A stretch of DNA of 64,000 nucleotides from Actinomadura sp. K4S16 (GCF_008327685.1 NZ_BDDE01000010.1:682001-746000), one strand, 5' to 3'. Counted from the stretch's first letter, positions 31,429 to 40,060 are shown. Translations and numbers: made by a program. Notes: a model not told the origin generated them from the sequence alone.

Positions 31429-32436
31429 TCAGCTCCCACCGCCGCAGCCTCCGCCACCGCCGCAGCCTCCGCCTCCCCCGCAGCCGCCCCCGCCGCCGCA
31501 GCTGCTTCCGCCGCCGCACGAGCCGCCGCCACCGCAGGAGGACGACGAGCACACCGAGGCGGTCGACGAGCACACGTAGCCGTCCGACGAGGAGGACGAC
31601 CCCGACGAGGCCCCGGAGACGGCCGCGACCCGGGTCATCTCCAGGTAGCGGCCGAGCCCCACGGTCTGGGCGAACGTCGGGTCGAGCGCCATCAGCGCGG
31701 GCGTGCCGAACAGCGCCACGCCCATGAGCGCGGCCTGGGGCGGCAGCCCGGTGTAGGACGGCGTGTGCTCCGGATCGAGGCCGGTCTCGGACTCCTTGAG
31801 CCGCTCCACGGCCTGCTTGCCCTCATCCGTCCGCTCGCCGGACGTGTCGAGGCCGAGAGCGCCGGCGGTGAGGCCCATCAGCGCGATCACCGGAACGGCC
31901 TTGGCCGGGAACCCGCTGAAGGCGTCGCTCAGGACGAAGGCGACACCGCCGACCAGCACCCAGCCGAACATGACCAGCTGGAGGGTCCGCAGCCGGCGGC
32001 GCCCGCTCGGCGAGAGCAGCATGCCCAGCGCGACGAGGCCGTCGCGGAGCTGGTCGAGCGCCGCGCGCACGCCGGGCTCGGCCGTCAGCTCGGCGAGCGT
32101 CCCGGCCCGGCCGACCGCGATCGCCCCGAAGACGGCCGCGTCCAGCGGCTTGCCGGCCGCGTGCGGGCCGGAGGCCGACGGCCCGGTGGCCATCAGCCGG
32201 CCGTCGGCGTAGGCGTCGACGGCGCCGTCCAGCCGCAGCGCCGTGATCGAGGCCGCGATCGCGTGCCGCCCGCCGCCGTGCAGGTAGGCGACCTCGTACG
32301 GGTGCAGCTTGCGCAAGGGGGGCGTGCCGCGCTTCACCGCCGCCCGGCGGCCCCGAAGGATCTTCAGAAGCACGAGTCCGACCAGGATGTGGGCCGCGAG
32401 GAACCCCAACTGGGGGCCCAGGATCTCGTCCGCCAT
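31429..32436 (-). CDS. TIGR04222-type membrane protein with eight-cysteine Gly/Ser tail
   Basis: A 335-residue protein. An N-terminal membrane segment (about 11-27) is followed by a soluble domain (about 40-150, LRKLHPYEVAYLHGGGRHAI...), then hydrophobic segments near 152-170, 181-196 and 234-250. The last 50 residues are only Cys, Gly and Ser apart from a short lead-in, with Cys at 289, 296, 301, 307, 313, 319, 325 and 331, the last six exactly six residues apart. The layout matches TIGR04222 proteins as I remember them, whose variable Cys/Gly-rich tails occur beside DUF692 genes. The tail is the likely substrate of the MNIO enzyme encoded next. Confidence 0.85.
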   Translation of the reverse strand: MADEILGPQLGFLAAHILVGLVLLKILRGRRAAVKRGTPPLRKLHPYEVAYLHGGGRHAIAASITALRLDGAVDAYADGRLMATGPSASGPHAAGKPLDAAVFGAIAVGRAGTLAELTAEPGVRAALDQLRDGLVALGMLLSPSGRRRLRTLQLVMFGWVLVGGVAFVLSDAFSGFPAKAVPVIALMGLTAGALGLDTSGERTDEGKQAVERLKESETGLDPEHTPSYTGLPPQAALMGVALFGTPALMALDPTFAQTVGLGRYLEMTRVAAVSGASSGSSSSSDGYVCSSTASVCSSSSCGGGGSCGGGSSCGGGGGCGGGGGCGGGGGCGGGS

Positions 32437-32507
32437 GGCGCGCTCCCGTCGCGATGCACTTTTGCGCGATTTGACGCAGGCGGCGCCACGGCGGTTCGCC
32501 CCCCGCG

Positions 32508-33176
32508 CTACTCCTCTTCGTCGAGGCCTTTCTCGATGGCGTAGCGGACGAGCTCGACGCGGTTGTGGAGCTGGAGCTTGCCGAGGGTGTTCTGCACGTG
32601 GTTCTGCACCGTCCGGTGGGACAGGACGAGGCGCTGCGCGATCTGCTTGTACGTCAGCCCCTTCGCGACGAGGCGCAGCACCTCGGTCTCGCGCTCGGTC
32701 AGCCGCGGGGCGCCGTCGTCCTCGCGGGCCGGGGCGGCGGCGAGGCGGCGGTACTCGCCGAGGACGAGGCCGGCGAGCCCGGGGGTGAAGACGGCGTCGC
32801 CCTCACCGGTCCGCCGGACGGCGTCCAGGAACTCGTCGCGGGCCGCGGACTTGAGCAGGTAGCCGGTCGCCCCGGCCTTGACCGCCTCCAGGACGTCCTG
32901 TTGCTCGCCGCTCGCCGACAGCACCAGCACGCGGACGGGCGGGTCGGCGGCGGCCAGGCGGCGGGTCACCTCGACGCCGCTGAGATCGGGCAGCTGGAGG
33001 TCGACCACGGCGACCTGCGGGCGCGCGGCGGCGGCGATGCGGACGGCGGCACGGCCCTCCCCGGCGGTCGCGACCACGTCGTGGCCGGCCTCGGCCAGGT
33101 CGCGGGCCACGGCCTCGCGCCACATCGGATGGTCGTCCACGACCATGACCCGGAGGGAAACCTCGCTCACGGTCAC
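32508..33176 (-). CDS. NarL/LuxR-family response regulator (MacR-like)
   Basis: A 222-residue regulator with a receiver domain (VDDHPMWREAV, phospho-acceptor Asp in VAVVDLQLPDLSG, Lys in YLLKSAA) and a C-terminal LuxR helix-turn-helix (LTERETEVLRLVAKGLTYKQIAQRL...RTVQNHV). GTG 33176 overlaps the kinase stop as GTGA. The pair and its place beside plsC and glucokinase match the MacRS membrane-stress system of Streptomyces (SCO2120/SCO2121, from memory). Confidence 0.92.
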   Translation of the reverse strand: MTVSEVSLRVMVVDDHPMWREAVARDLAEAGHDVVATAGEGRAAVRIAAAARPQVAVVDLQLPDLSGVEVTRRLAAADPPVRVLVLSASGEQQDVLEAVKAGATGYLLKSAARDEFLDAVRRTGEGDAVFTPGLAGLVLGEYRRLAAAPAREDDGAPRLTERETEVLRLVAKGLTYKQIAQRLVLSHRTVQNHVQNTLGKLQLHNRVELVRYAIEKGLDEEE

Positions 33177-34360
33177 ACCCTAGCCCGCGGCACGGTCATC
33201 TCGATCTCGGTCCCGTCGCCCTCCGCGGAGAAGATCGTGACGGTCCCGCCGAGGTCGGCGATGCGGCCGCGGATGGACTGGGCGACGCCGAGCCGCCCGT
33301 CCGCGGCGGCGCGGTCGAGCCGCCCGGGGGGCATGCCCGGCCCGTCGTCGCGGACGCTGACGGTGACCTCGCCCGCGCCGTCCTCCAGCAGGACCCACGC
33401 GCGGGCGCCGTCGCCGCAGTGCCGCCGGACGTTGTCGAGCGCCGCCGCCACCGCGGCCTCGACCTCCCTGGCGGCGTGCGGGGGCAGCCGCACCTCCGTG
33501 GCGGGCGTCGAGACCGTCACGGAAGTGGACGCGTGCCCGGTCAGCAGCGGGCGCAGGTCGGTCCCGGCGCCCGTGCCGGGAGGCTCGGGCGGCGGCGCCG
33601 AGCCCGCGCCGATGAGGGAGCGCAGCGCCGCCTCCTGCTCGCCCGCCAGGCGGCCGAGCTCGGCCGCCTCGCCGCCGAGCTCGCCGCCGCGCCGCTGCAC
33701 CATCGCGAGGACCTGCAGCACCGAGTCGTGGATGCGGCGCGCGAGCCGTTCCCGCTCCCGGGTCGCCGCCTCCAGCTCGACGGCCCGCGCGAGGCGCGCC
33801 TCCGCCTCCCGCGCCAGCCGGACGACGTGCCCGACGACGAGTCCGGCGAGGAACAGCAGCACGATTCCGTTGATCGTCGTCCCGCCGATGCCGCCGGCCG
33901 TCCCGGCGACCGCGTGCACCGCCAGGTTCGCTGCGGCGAGTACGGCCGCGGCGGCGAGGCCGGCCCGCCGCCCGCCCGCGACCGCCCACGACAGCACCGC
34001 GGCCGCCACCCACGACACCGGCAGCGTCGGGCGCCCGGCCGTGATGTGCCGGGTCGTCTCCACCCACGCCGTCGCCAGGACGCAGGCCGCCGCGACGGCC
34101 AGGTCGGCGGCCAGCAGCGCCCGCGCGCGGCGTCCCAGGCCGTCCAGGGGGAACGAGGCGGGGCCGAAGGCGAACGACGCGTACCCCGTCCACACGGCCA
34201 TGGCGGCGAGGACGGCCCATCCGCCGAGCGGGTGGGCGTAACCGCCGGAGTTCATGGCGATCAGGATCGCGGCGTAGCAGAGCGCGAGGCCGCGGTAGAC
34301 CGCGACGGCCCGCCACAGGGCGGTCTCCAGGCCCGTCCCGCGCGGCTCAGCCGCGGTCAC
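33173..34360 (-). CDS. NarL-type sensor histidine kinase (MacS-like)
   Basis: A 395-residue kinase with five or six membrane segments in the first 185 residues and hardly any extracellular loop, so it probably senses membrane state. The HisKA_3 dimerisation segment RERLARRIHDSVLQVLAMVQRRG carries the His; VSVRDDGPGM and the GGTVTIFSAEGDGTEIEM end belong to the ATPase domain. It overlaps plsC by 14 bp and its response regulator by 4 bp, forming one transcription unit. Confidence 0.92.
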   Translation of the reverse strand: MTAAEPRGTGLETALWRAVAVYRGLALCYAAILIAMNSGGYAHPLGGWAVLAAMAVWTGYASFAFGPASFPLDGLGRRARALLAADLAVAAACVLATAWVETTRHITAGRPTLPVSWVAAAVLSWAVAGGRRAGLAAAAVLAAANLAVHAVAGTAGGIGGTTINGIVLLFLAGLVVGHVVRLAREAEARLARAVELEAATRERERLARRIHDSVLQVLAMVQRRGGELGGEAAELGRLAGEQEAALRSLIGAGSAPPPEPPGTGAGTDLRPLLTGHASTSVTVSTPATEVRLPPHAAREVEAAVAAALDNVRRHCGDGARAWVLLEDGAGEVTVSVRDDGPGMPPGRLDRAAADGRLGVAQSIRGRIADLGGTVTIFSAEGDGTEIEMTVPRARV

Positions 34361-35084
34361 TCAGCCCTCCGTCGTCGTCCTCGACGGGACGCACCTCCTT
34401 GCCGGCCAGCTCCGCCTTCACCTCGGCGGAGTACCGGTCGACGTACTCCTGACCCGACAGCTTCCGGATCGCCATCATGATCTCGTCGGTGATCTCGCGG
34501 AGCACCTCGTGGTCGTCCTCGCGCCCGTAGTAGCGGGAGAAGTCCATCGGCTCGCCGAACCGCACGCCCGGCCGGATCCCGAGCCGCGGGTACGGCCTGC
34601 CGGGCGGCATCAGCTCGAACGTGTTGATCATCGCCATCGGGATCACCGGCACCCGCGACTTCAGCGCCAGCCGCGCGACCCCCGTCTTGCCGCGGTACAG
34701 CCGGTTGTCGGGCGCCCGGGTGCCCTCGGGGTAGATGCCGAGCAGCTTGCCCTCGCCGAGGATGCGCAGCCCCGTCTGCAGCGCCGCCTCGGCCGCCGAG
34801 CCGCCGGTCCGGTCGACCGGCACCACCCCGACGCCGGTGAAGAACCCCTTGCTGATCAGCCCCTTGATCCCCCGGCCGGTGAAGTACTCCTCCTTGCCGA
34901 TGAAGAAGATCGGGCGCATCAGCGGCAGCGGGCCGAAGAAGTGGTCGGCGAACGACAGGTGGTTGCTCACCATCAGCGCCGGCCCGCGCTTCGGGACGTT
35001 GCGCACCCCCCGGTTCCGCGGCCACCACAGCAGGTACATGACCGGGGAGAGGACGATCCTCAGCATGATCCAGAACCAGAGCAT
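34347..35084 (-). CDS. plsC: 1-acyl-sn-glycerol-3-phosphate acyltransferase
   Basis: A 245-residue PlsC-family enzyme that adds the second acyl chain to make phosphatidic acid. The catalytic HX4D motif is in VSNHLSFADHF, and YPEGTRAPDNRLYRGKTGVARLA holds the EGTR phosphate-binding motif. An N-terminal membrane helix (WFWIMLRIVLSPVMYLLW) anchors it. ATG 35084 is preferred because AAAGGTG lies about 10 nt upstream; an upstream ATG at 35168 adds 28 residues without similarity. Coupling with the MacRS-like genes links membrane lipid synthesis and envelope sensing. Confidence 0.92.
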   Translation of the reverse strand: MLWFWIMLRIVLSPVMYLLWWPRNRGVRNVPKRGPALMVSNHLSFADHFFGPLPLMRPIFFIGKEEYFTGRGIKGLISKGFFTGVGVVPVDRTGGSAAEAALQTGLRILGEGKLLGIYPEGTRAPDNRLYRGKTGVARLALKSRVPVIPMAMINTFELMPPGRPYPRLGIRPGVRFGEPMDFSRYYGREDDHEVLREITDEIMMAIRKLSGQEYVDRYSAEVKAELAGKEVRPVEDDDGGLSDRG

Positions 35085-35458
35085 CGTTCGCGGGCACCTT
35101 TCCTCGGACCGAGCGGACGCCTCCGGGCGGGCCTGCCCGGTCCTGGCCGACGGGGGATGATGGGACATCTTCCCACTCTCCGTCCCATCGATCTACCGGC
35201 CGGTACCTCTCAGCGGAACCCGGCCGCGCTCCGGCGGCGGACCGGGAATGAACGTAGGCTCTGAGCGGTAAATCTCAATCGGGTGCGCCGGAGGGCTTGT
35301 CCCGGGCGGCGCAGCGAATACCGTGGGACACACGTTTCGGGGTGTCCGGGAGCGCCTGCCCGTCGGGGCGCGACCGGGCACCACATGTCAATGGGGGGAG
35401 CGGAGGCCGCCATGCCGGTGCTGTCGGTCACGCCGGAGTCGTCGAAGGAGCCGGCCCC
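35085..35458. other. Divergent intergenic region, plsC / acidic membrane protein
   Basis: No gene is seen in these 374 bases, which must hold both promoters. A perfect palindrome, TACCGGCCGGTA, lies at 35194-35205. A ribosome binding site AAGGAG at 35445-35450 serves the rightward gene. Confidence 0.55.
35194..35205. promoter_or_regulatory. 12-bp palindrome TACCGGCCGGTA, possible operator
   Basis: Perfectly symmetrical and located 110 bp upstream of plsC within the divergent promoter region. Symmetry and position fit a TetR-type site; the regulator is unknown. Confidence 0.4.
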
Positions 35459-36319
35459 GTGAATCGCCGTGGCAATGGACTGTCAGCGGACACCTACGCC
35501 CCACTGGTCGACCTCGCGCCGCATCTCGCGGACGCGATGCTGGCGGCCCTCGGCGAGGCCGGGGTCGCGGCCTACGCGGCGTCGCAGTCCGGCCTGCCCG
35601 ACGTGGCCGAGACGGTCGTGGAGCCCGTCGCCGGCGACGTCCTCGACCGGCTGTACGTGGACGTCGAGATGAAGCCGGCCGCCGAGGGCATCCTGCGCGT
35701 CCACCTCGCCCGGCTGCGCGAGGCCTCCGCCCGCGGCGCCGACGGCGAGGGCGCCGGCGACGCCGACCGCCTGGACGCGGACCGCCTCGACGCCGGGCGC
35801 CCGGGCGCCGCGGAGCGCACCGGCCTCGCCGACCCGGGCGCGGGCGCCGCCGAGCCGGGCGGCCCCGCCGAGCGCGACGAGGACGCCATCTGGGCCGAGA
35901 TCGTCGCCGGGTTCGACACCGTGCCGGAGGGCGACGAGGTCCCGTGGCCCGACGAGGAGAACATCCGCGAGCCCGCCGACCCCCCGGGCGAGGGCGAGGA
36001 CCGCACCGGGCGGCTGCCCCGGGCCCGCGTGATCCGGCCGGCCGAGGCGCCGGAGTTCCCCGCCGACGACGATGACGACGAGGGCCACTACGTCCCGCCC
36101 CCTCCCCCGCCGCTGCCGAGCGCCGACCCGCTCACCAAGGGCGCCTGGATCGCGCTGATCGGCGGCCCCGTCTACCTGCTCGTCACCGTGATCCTCGACT
36201 GGGAGGTCCCCGGCTGGGCCGCCTTCCTCGCCGTCGCCGCGTTCATCGGCGGCTTCGTCACCCTCGTCCTGCGCATGGGCGACGAGCCGCGCGACCCCGA
36301 CGACGGAGCCGTCGTCTAG
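35459..36319 (+). CDS. Acidic protein with C-terminal membrane hairpin, unknown function
   Basis: A 286-residue protein. The N-terminal 80 residues are helical (YAPLVDLAPHLADAMLAALGEAGVAAY...), followed by a long acidic Gly/Ala/Asp region and a Pro-rich stretch (VPPPPPPLPS), then two membrane helices (about 226-243 and 249-271) in an arrangement common among small actinobacterial membrane proteins that carry a soluble N-terminal domain. GTG 35459 has AAGGAG 8 nt upstream. Its TAG stop shares the CTAG tetranucleotide with the stop of the convergent gene. Confidence 0.75.
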   Translation: MNRRGNGLSADTYAPLVDLAPHLADAMLAALGEAGVAAYAASQSGLPDVAETVVEPVAGDVLDRLYVDVEMKPAAEGILRVHLARLREASARGADGEGAGDADRLDADRLDAGRPGAAERTGLADPGAGAAEPGGPAERDEDAIWAEIVAGFDTVPEGDEVPWPDEENIREPADPPGEGEDRTGRLPRARVIRPAEAPEFPADDDDDEGHYVPPPPPPLPSADPLTKGAWIALIGGPVYLLVTVILDWEVPGWAAFLAVAAFIGGFVTLVLRMGDEPRDPDDGAVV

Positions 36320-37041
36320 GGGCCGTCGTCCAGGGGCGGCATCGCCTGGGGCACCGCCAGGTCGGCCAGGACGGGCCGGTGGTCGGTGGCCAGGGGGTGG
36401 TCGCCGGCGTCGTCCGGCGGGACCCCGCACGCGGTGACCCGCACGGCCGGGTCGGCGAAGACCCCGTCGATGCGGCGTTTCGGTGCGCGTGCGGTGAAGG
36501 TCGCCTCCCCGCCCGCCGGGGCGGCCGCGTAGCCGTCCTGGAAGCGCTCGGCAAGCAGCGACCAGGACCGGCCGCCCGGCTCCTCGTTGACGTCGCCCGC
36601 GAGGACCACCGGGGCGCCGTGGCGGCGGCGTGCGCGGTCCAGGTGGGCGAGGATCTCGTGGACGTGCCGCAGGCGCGGCCCGTCCGCCAGGTCCAGATGG
36701 GTGCTCGCGGCGATCAGGCGGGCGCCGCCGGTCTCCAGGACGGCGATCGCGAGGGCGCGGCGGTGCAGGCCCGGGTCCGGAGTGAGCAGGTGGAACTCGC
36801 GGGCCACGCGGCGCACGTGCGGCGCGGCCAGGACGGCGAGCCCGCAGGCCCGCCGCCCCGCCGCGATCCGCAGGCCGCAGGCGCGCGCGAGGCGGCGGCG
36901 CTGCAGCCGCCAGCCCCAGAAGCGCGGGACCTCCTGCAGGCACACCACGTCGGGGGCGTTCGCCCGGACGACGCGGGCCACGGCGGCGGGGTCGTCGCGC
37001 AGCGACCGGACGTTGTAGGAGAGCAGCCGGACGGCGGCCAC
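36316..37041 (-). CDS. Endonuclease/exonuclease/phosphatase (EEP) family protein
   Basis: A 241-residue EEP-fold enzyme. Motifs are LLSYNVRSLRDD (Asn), VVCLQEVPR (metal-binding Glu), STHLDLAD, VVLAGDVNEEPG (Asp/Asn catalytic pair), RRIDGVFAD and the terminal TDHRPVLADL (Asp-His). The fold covers DNases, phosphoinositide phosphatases and sphingomyelinases, and the substrate cannot be told. GTG 37041 begins 2 bp after the glucokinase stop, so the two are co-transcribed. Convergent stop codons with the + strand gene overlap by 4 bp. Confidence 0.88.
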   Translation of the reverse strand: MAAVRLLSYNVRSLRDDPAAVARVVRANAPDVVCLQEVPRFWGWRLQRRRLARACGLRIAAGRRACGLAVLAAPHVRRVAREFHLLTPDPGLHRRALAIAVLETGGARLIAASTHLDLADGPRLRHVHEILAHLDRARRRHGAPVVLAGDVNEEPGGRSWSLLAERFQDGYAAAPAGGEATFTARAPKRRIDGVFADPAVRVTACGVPPDDAGDHPLATDHRPVLADLAVPQAMPPLDDGP

Positions 37042-37043
37042 GC

Positions 37044-38012
37044 CTAGACGACCACGTCCTGGAACGGGCGGACGCGGGCGAGGTCGGCGGCGCCGACGAT
37101 GCCCGCCGCGGAGCCCAGCTCGGCGATCCGGATGTCGGGCAGCGGGCGGTGGCCGCGGCCGGTCAGGGCGTCCTCGAAGGCGGCGCGGATCGGGTCGAGC
37201 AGCAGGTCGCCGGCGTCCGACAGGCCGCCGCCGATGATGAAGGCGCCCGGGTCGAGGATCGCGCTGAGGTCGGCCAGGCCCTGGCCCGCCCAGTGCGCGA
37301 TCGTCCGGAAGCACTCCAGCGCCGCCTTGTCGCCCTCGCGGGCCGCCTGCGACACCTCGGGGCCGCTGATGCCCTCGGGCCGCCCGCCGCCGAGCTCCAG
37401 AAGGCGGCCCGCCATCGCGGGCGCCACCCGGGCCAGGTCGCGCGCCTCGTGCACGAGGGCGTTGCCGCTGGCGTACTGCTCCCAGCAGCCGCGGTTGCCG
37501 CAGCCGCAGCGGCGCCCGTCCGGGACGACCCGGAAGTGCCCCATCTCCGCGCCGATGCCGAAGCGGCCCCGGTAGAGCTCGCCGTTGATGATGATGCCGC
37601 CGCCGATGCCGGTGCCGAGGGCCACCAGGACGAGGAAGTTCTCGCCGCGCCCGGCGCCGAACCGGGCCTCGCCCCACGCGGTGGCGTTGCCGTCGTTCTC
37701 CACGACGACCGGCAGCCCGACCAGGCTCTCCACCTTCTCCTTGATCGGCTCGTCGCGCCAGGCGAGGTTCGGCGCGAACAGCACAGTGGAGCGGGTCTCG
37801 TCGACGAAGCCCGCGGTGCCGAGCCCGACCGCCGCGACCTCCTCGTACTTGCCCTTGAGCAGGTCGACGACCTCGGCGATGGTCTCGGCGGTCTCCTTGG
37901 GGTTCGTCGAGGGAGTCGGCCGGCGGACCTTCTCCAGAATCGTCCCCCGGTCGTCGACGACCCCCGCGGCCACCTTCGTGCCGCCCACATCCACGCCGAT
38001 GGTCAGGGTCAT
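37044..38012 (-). CDS. glkA: ROK-family glucokinase
   Basis: A 322-residue sugar kinase. The ATP motif IGVDVGGTKVAAGVVD opens it, VENDGNATAWGE holds the catalytic Asp, LGTGIGGGIIINGELYRG binds sugar and phosphate, and the ROK zinc motif CGCGNRGCWEQYASG is intact. It should make glucose 6-phosphate. In Streptomyces the orthologue at this locus (glkA, SCO2126) also mediates carbon catabolite repression; a similar role here is inference. ATG 38012 has GGAAGGG a few bases upstream. Confidence 0.94.
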   Translation of the reverse strand: MTLTIGVDVGGTKVAAGVVDDRGTILEKVRRPTPSTNPKETAETIAEVVDLLKGKYEEVAAVGLGTAGFVDETRSTVLFAPNLAWRDEPIKEKVESLVGLPVVVENDGNATAWGEARFGAGRGENFLVLVALGTGIGGGIIINGELYRGRFGIGAEMGHFRVVPDGRRCGCGNRGCWEQYASGNALVHEARDLARVAPAMAGRLLELGGGRPEGISGPEVSQAAREGDKAALECFRTIAHWAGQGLADLSAILDPGAFIIGGGLSDAGDLLLDPIRAAFEDALTGRGHRPLPDIRIAELGSAAGIVGAADLARVRPFQDVVV

Positions 38013-38061
38013 GTAACCCTTCCTCCTCCTCGCGTCGCCCCTGGCTGGAGCCACTCCCGCT

Positions 38062-38610
38062 CTACCCGATGTCGATGGGGCCGCCGCCGGTGGCGGCCGA
38101 CCACGGGTCGCCCGGATCGGGACGTTCCGACCGATCGGACGTACCCGCCCTCGCGCCCTCCGACCCCTCCGGCGGCCGTGTCCGGTCGGAGGCCGCACGA
38201 TCGGAGCCCGCCCTGCCGGAACCCGAGCTGCCGGAGCCCGCACCACCGGAGGCGCCCGTCCGCTCGAACGCCGCCACGACGTCCAGCGCGGCGGCGAACA
38301 GCGAGCGCCCGGCCTCGCGCAGGTGCCGTCCCACGTCGCCGCCGGACTCCCGCTTGATCGCGATGGCCCGGCAGACCGGGCAGTCGCGGCACTCCGGGGC
38401 GCCGGTGGCGATGCGCGGCCCGTGCCCGCCCGCGGCCGGCCCTCCGGCCGCGCCCTCGGCCGACTCCTCGGCGATGGCACGGTCCCACACGTCCCCGGCC
38501 GGCTCCTCCCGGCCCGCGGGCTCGCCCCGGCCGCCGCCGCCCACCCGCTTCATCAGCGCGTCGAAGAGCTTGGCCGCCTCGTCCAGGACGTCGCCCGGTT
38601 GGTCGCTCAT
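38062..38610 (-). CDS. Unknown protein with a Cys-x-x-Cys knuckle
   Basis: A 182-residue protein of no family I recognise. Residues 1-30 and 95-115 look helical (VLDEAAKLFDALMKRV; GRHLREAGRSLFAAALDVVAAFER), separated by a Gly/Ala-rich region. ECRDCPVCRAIAIKRE contains three Cys and could bind a metal. The C-terminal 65 residues are Gly/Ser/Asp/Arg-rich and probably disordered. An ATG at 38625 would add five residues. It follows glucokinase's promoter region and precedes the SRPBCC protein's downstream end on the same strand. Confidence 0.6.
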   Translation of the reverse strand: MSDQPGDVLDEAAKLFDALMKRVGGGGRGEPAGREEPAGDVWDRAIAEESAEGAAGGPAAGGHGPRIATGAPECRDCPVCRAIAIKRESGGDVGRHLREAGRSLFAAALDVVAAFERTGASGGAGSGSSGSGRAGSDRAASDRTRPPEGSEGARAGTSDRSERPDPGDPWSAATGGGPIDIG

Positions 38611-38703
38611 GACTCCATCTTCCATCCGTCGTCGGCGTGAACGGTATCGCCTCCGCGCCTGTTGTCGCCTCCGCGCCGTGATCGGGCCGCCACCCGCGGG
38701 GGC

Positions 38704-39138
38704 TCAGCCCTCCACGTGGCGCTTGAGGCCCTTGAGGGCCGAGTCGATGATCCGCTTCTCGCCCTTGCGCTTCACCATGCCGATCATGGGGATGCGCACG
38801 TCCACGGCGAGCTCGTAGGTCACCTCGGTGACGCCGTCCCGCTCCGCCAGGCCGTAGGTGCCGTGCAGGCCGGTGACGACCGTGCCCGGCTCGACTAGCT
38901 CCCACGAGACCCGGTCGTCGCCCTCCCAGGTGTAGGCGAGCCCGACGGTGTCGCTGAACGGGCCGCCGTCGAACGTGAGCCGGGCGCGCGAGGCCCGCCC
39001 GTCCTCGCCCCTCTCCTGCACGGTGAACTCGCGGATCCCGCTCGCCCACCCCGGGTACGCCTCGAGATCGGCGATCACCGCCATGATCTCGGACTTCCCG
39101 GCCTTGACCGTGATGGAGGAACTCGTGCGGTCCGCCAT
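38704..39138 (-). CDS. SRPBCC-fold protein (Rv2185c-like)
   Basis: A 144-residue START/polyketide cyclase-like protein with the beta-helix-beta layout of the fold: ITVKAGKSEIMAVIADLEAYPGWASGI at the front, YTWEGDDRVSWELVEP in the middle and a long C-terminal helix (KGEKRIIDSALKGLKRHVEG). Proteins of this kind bind hydrophobic ligands; mycobacterial Rv2185c at the equivalent locus is of unknown role. ATG 39138 follows GGGAG by 6 nt. Confidence 0.87.
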   Translation of the reverse strand: MADRTSSSITVKAGKSEIMAVIADLEAYPGWASGIREFTVQERGEDGRASRARLTFDGGPFSDTVGLAYTWEGDDRVSWELVEPGTVVTGLHGTYGLAERDGVTEVTYELAVDVRIPMIGMVKRKGEKRIIDSALKGLKRHVEG

Positions 39139-39200
39139 CTGCGTCTCCCTCCGGCTCGCCCCGGGCCCCTGCGGGCCCGCTGTCCCTAGGAGAGTATGGG

Positions 39201-39968
39201 TCACACGTTCAGGACGTAGGGCACACCGCGCGCGCGGAAGTGCCCGACGTTCACGCATTCGGTGCGGCCGATGCGGGCCCGGCTCGCGAGCGGCTGGTGG
39301 ACGTGCCCGAACAGCACGTACTTCGGCTGCGTGCGGCGGATCACGTCCAGGACCGCCTCGCTGCCGCGCTCGAACCTGCGCGCCACGGTGTCGTACAGCA
39401 GCTCGGGGACGGCGGGCGGGATGTGGCAGCACAGCACGTCCACCTCGCCGACGGCCTCGACCTTGGCGGCGAACGCCTCGTCGTCCAGCTCGTAGGGGGT
39501 GCGGTACTCGGTGCGCAGGCCTCCCCCGACGAACCCGAACCGCAGCCCGCCGATCTCGGTGGTCTCGCCGTCCAGGACGCGGTGGCCGTCGCGCAGGTGC
39601 GCGTCCCACAGCCGGGGGACGTCGACGTTGCCGTAGGTCAGGTACGCCGGGGCGGGCATGGCCGCGAACAGCTCGGCGTACTGCCGGTTCACGGCGCGCT
39701 CGATGTGCGGCCGGGCGTCCCCGTCCAGCGACGCCCACAGGCCCCTGGAGAACTCCCGGGCCTCGGCGAAGCGCTTCTCGGTGCGCAGCGCGATGAAGCG
39801 GTCGGCGTTCTCCTGGCCGAAGAGGTCGGCGAAGATCCCCTGCCCGTGGTCGTGGTAGTCGATGAACAGGATCAGGTCGCCCAGGCAGATGAGGGCGTCC
39901 GCGCCGTCCGCCGCGCCCGCCAGCGCGTCCGCGCGGCCGTGGACGTCGCTCACCACATGGATCCGCAT
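39201..39968 (-). CDS. Calcineurin-like metallophosphoesterase
   Basis: A 255-residue phosphoesterase. Metal-binding motifs occur in order: VVSDVHG (DxH), LICLGDLI (GDxx), YGNVDVPR (GNxD variant, with Asn), VLCCHIPP (His) and LFGHVHQP (GHxH). This is a complete set, so the enzyme should be active; the substrate, possibly a nucleotide or phospholipid head group, is unknown. It lies 62 bp upstream of the SRPBCC gene on the same strand. Confidence 0.9.
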   Translation of the reverse strand: MRIHVVSDVHGRADALAGAADGADALICLGDLILFIDYHDHGQGIFADLFGQENADRFIALRTEKRFAEAREFSRGLWASLDGDARPHIERAVNRQYAELFAAMPAPAYLTYGNVDVPRLWDAHLRDGHRVLDGETTEIGGLRFGFVGGGLRTEYRTPYELDDEAFAAKVEAVGEVDVLCCHIPPAVPELLYDTVARRFERGSEAVLDVIRRTQPKYVLFGHVHQPLASRARIGRTECVNVGHFRARGVPYVLNV

Positions 39969-40060
39969 GAAACCGAATGTAATGCCGCCCACCGCTCCGG
40001 TGAACGGGCGGGTCAAGGGGAAGGCGGGGGCGTGGAGGGCGGGGGCGCGGAGAGGGCGGG

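Noticed and set aside
38863..39200. Read-through of the phosphoesterase frame to give larger fusion proteins
   Set aside because: The separate genes have their own stops, starts and ribosome binding sites; longer frames are shadows in other phases.
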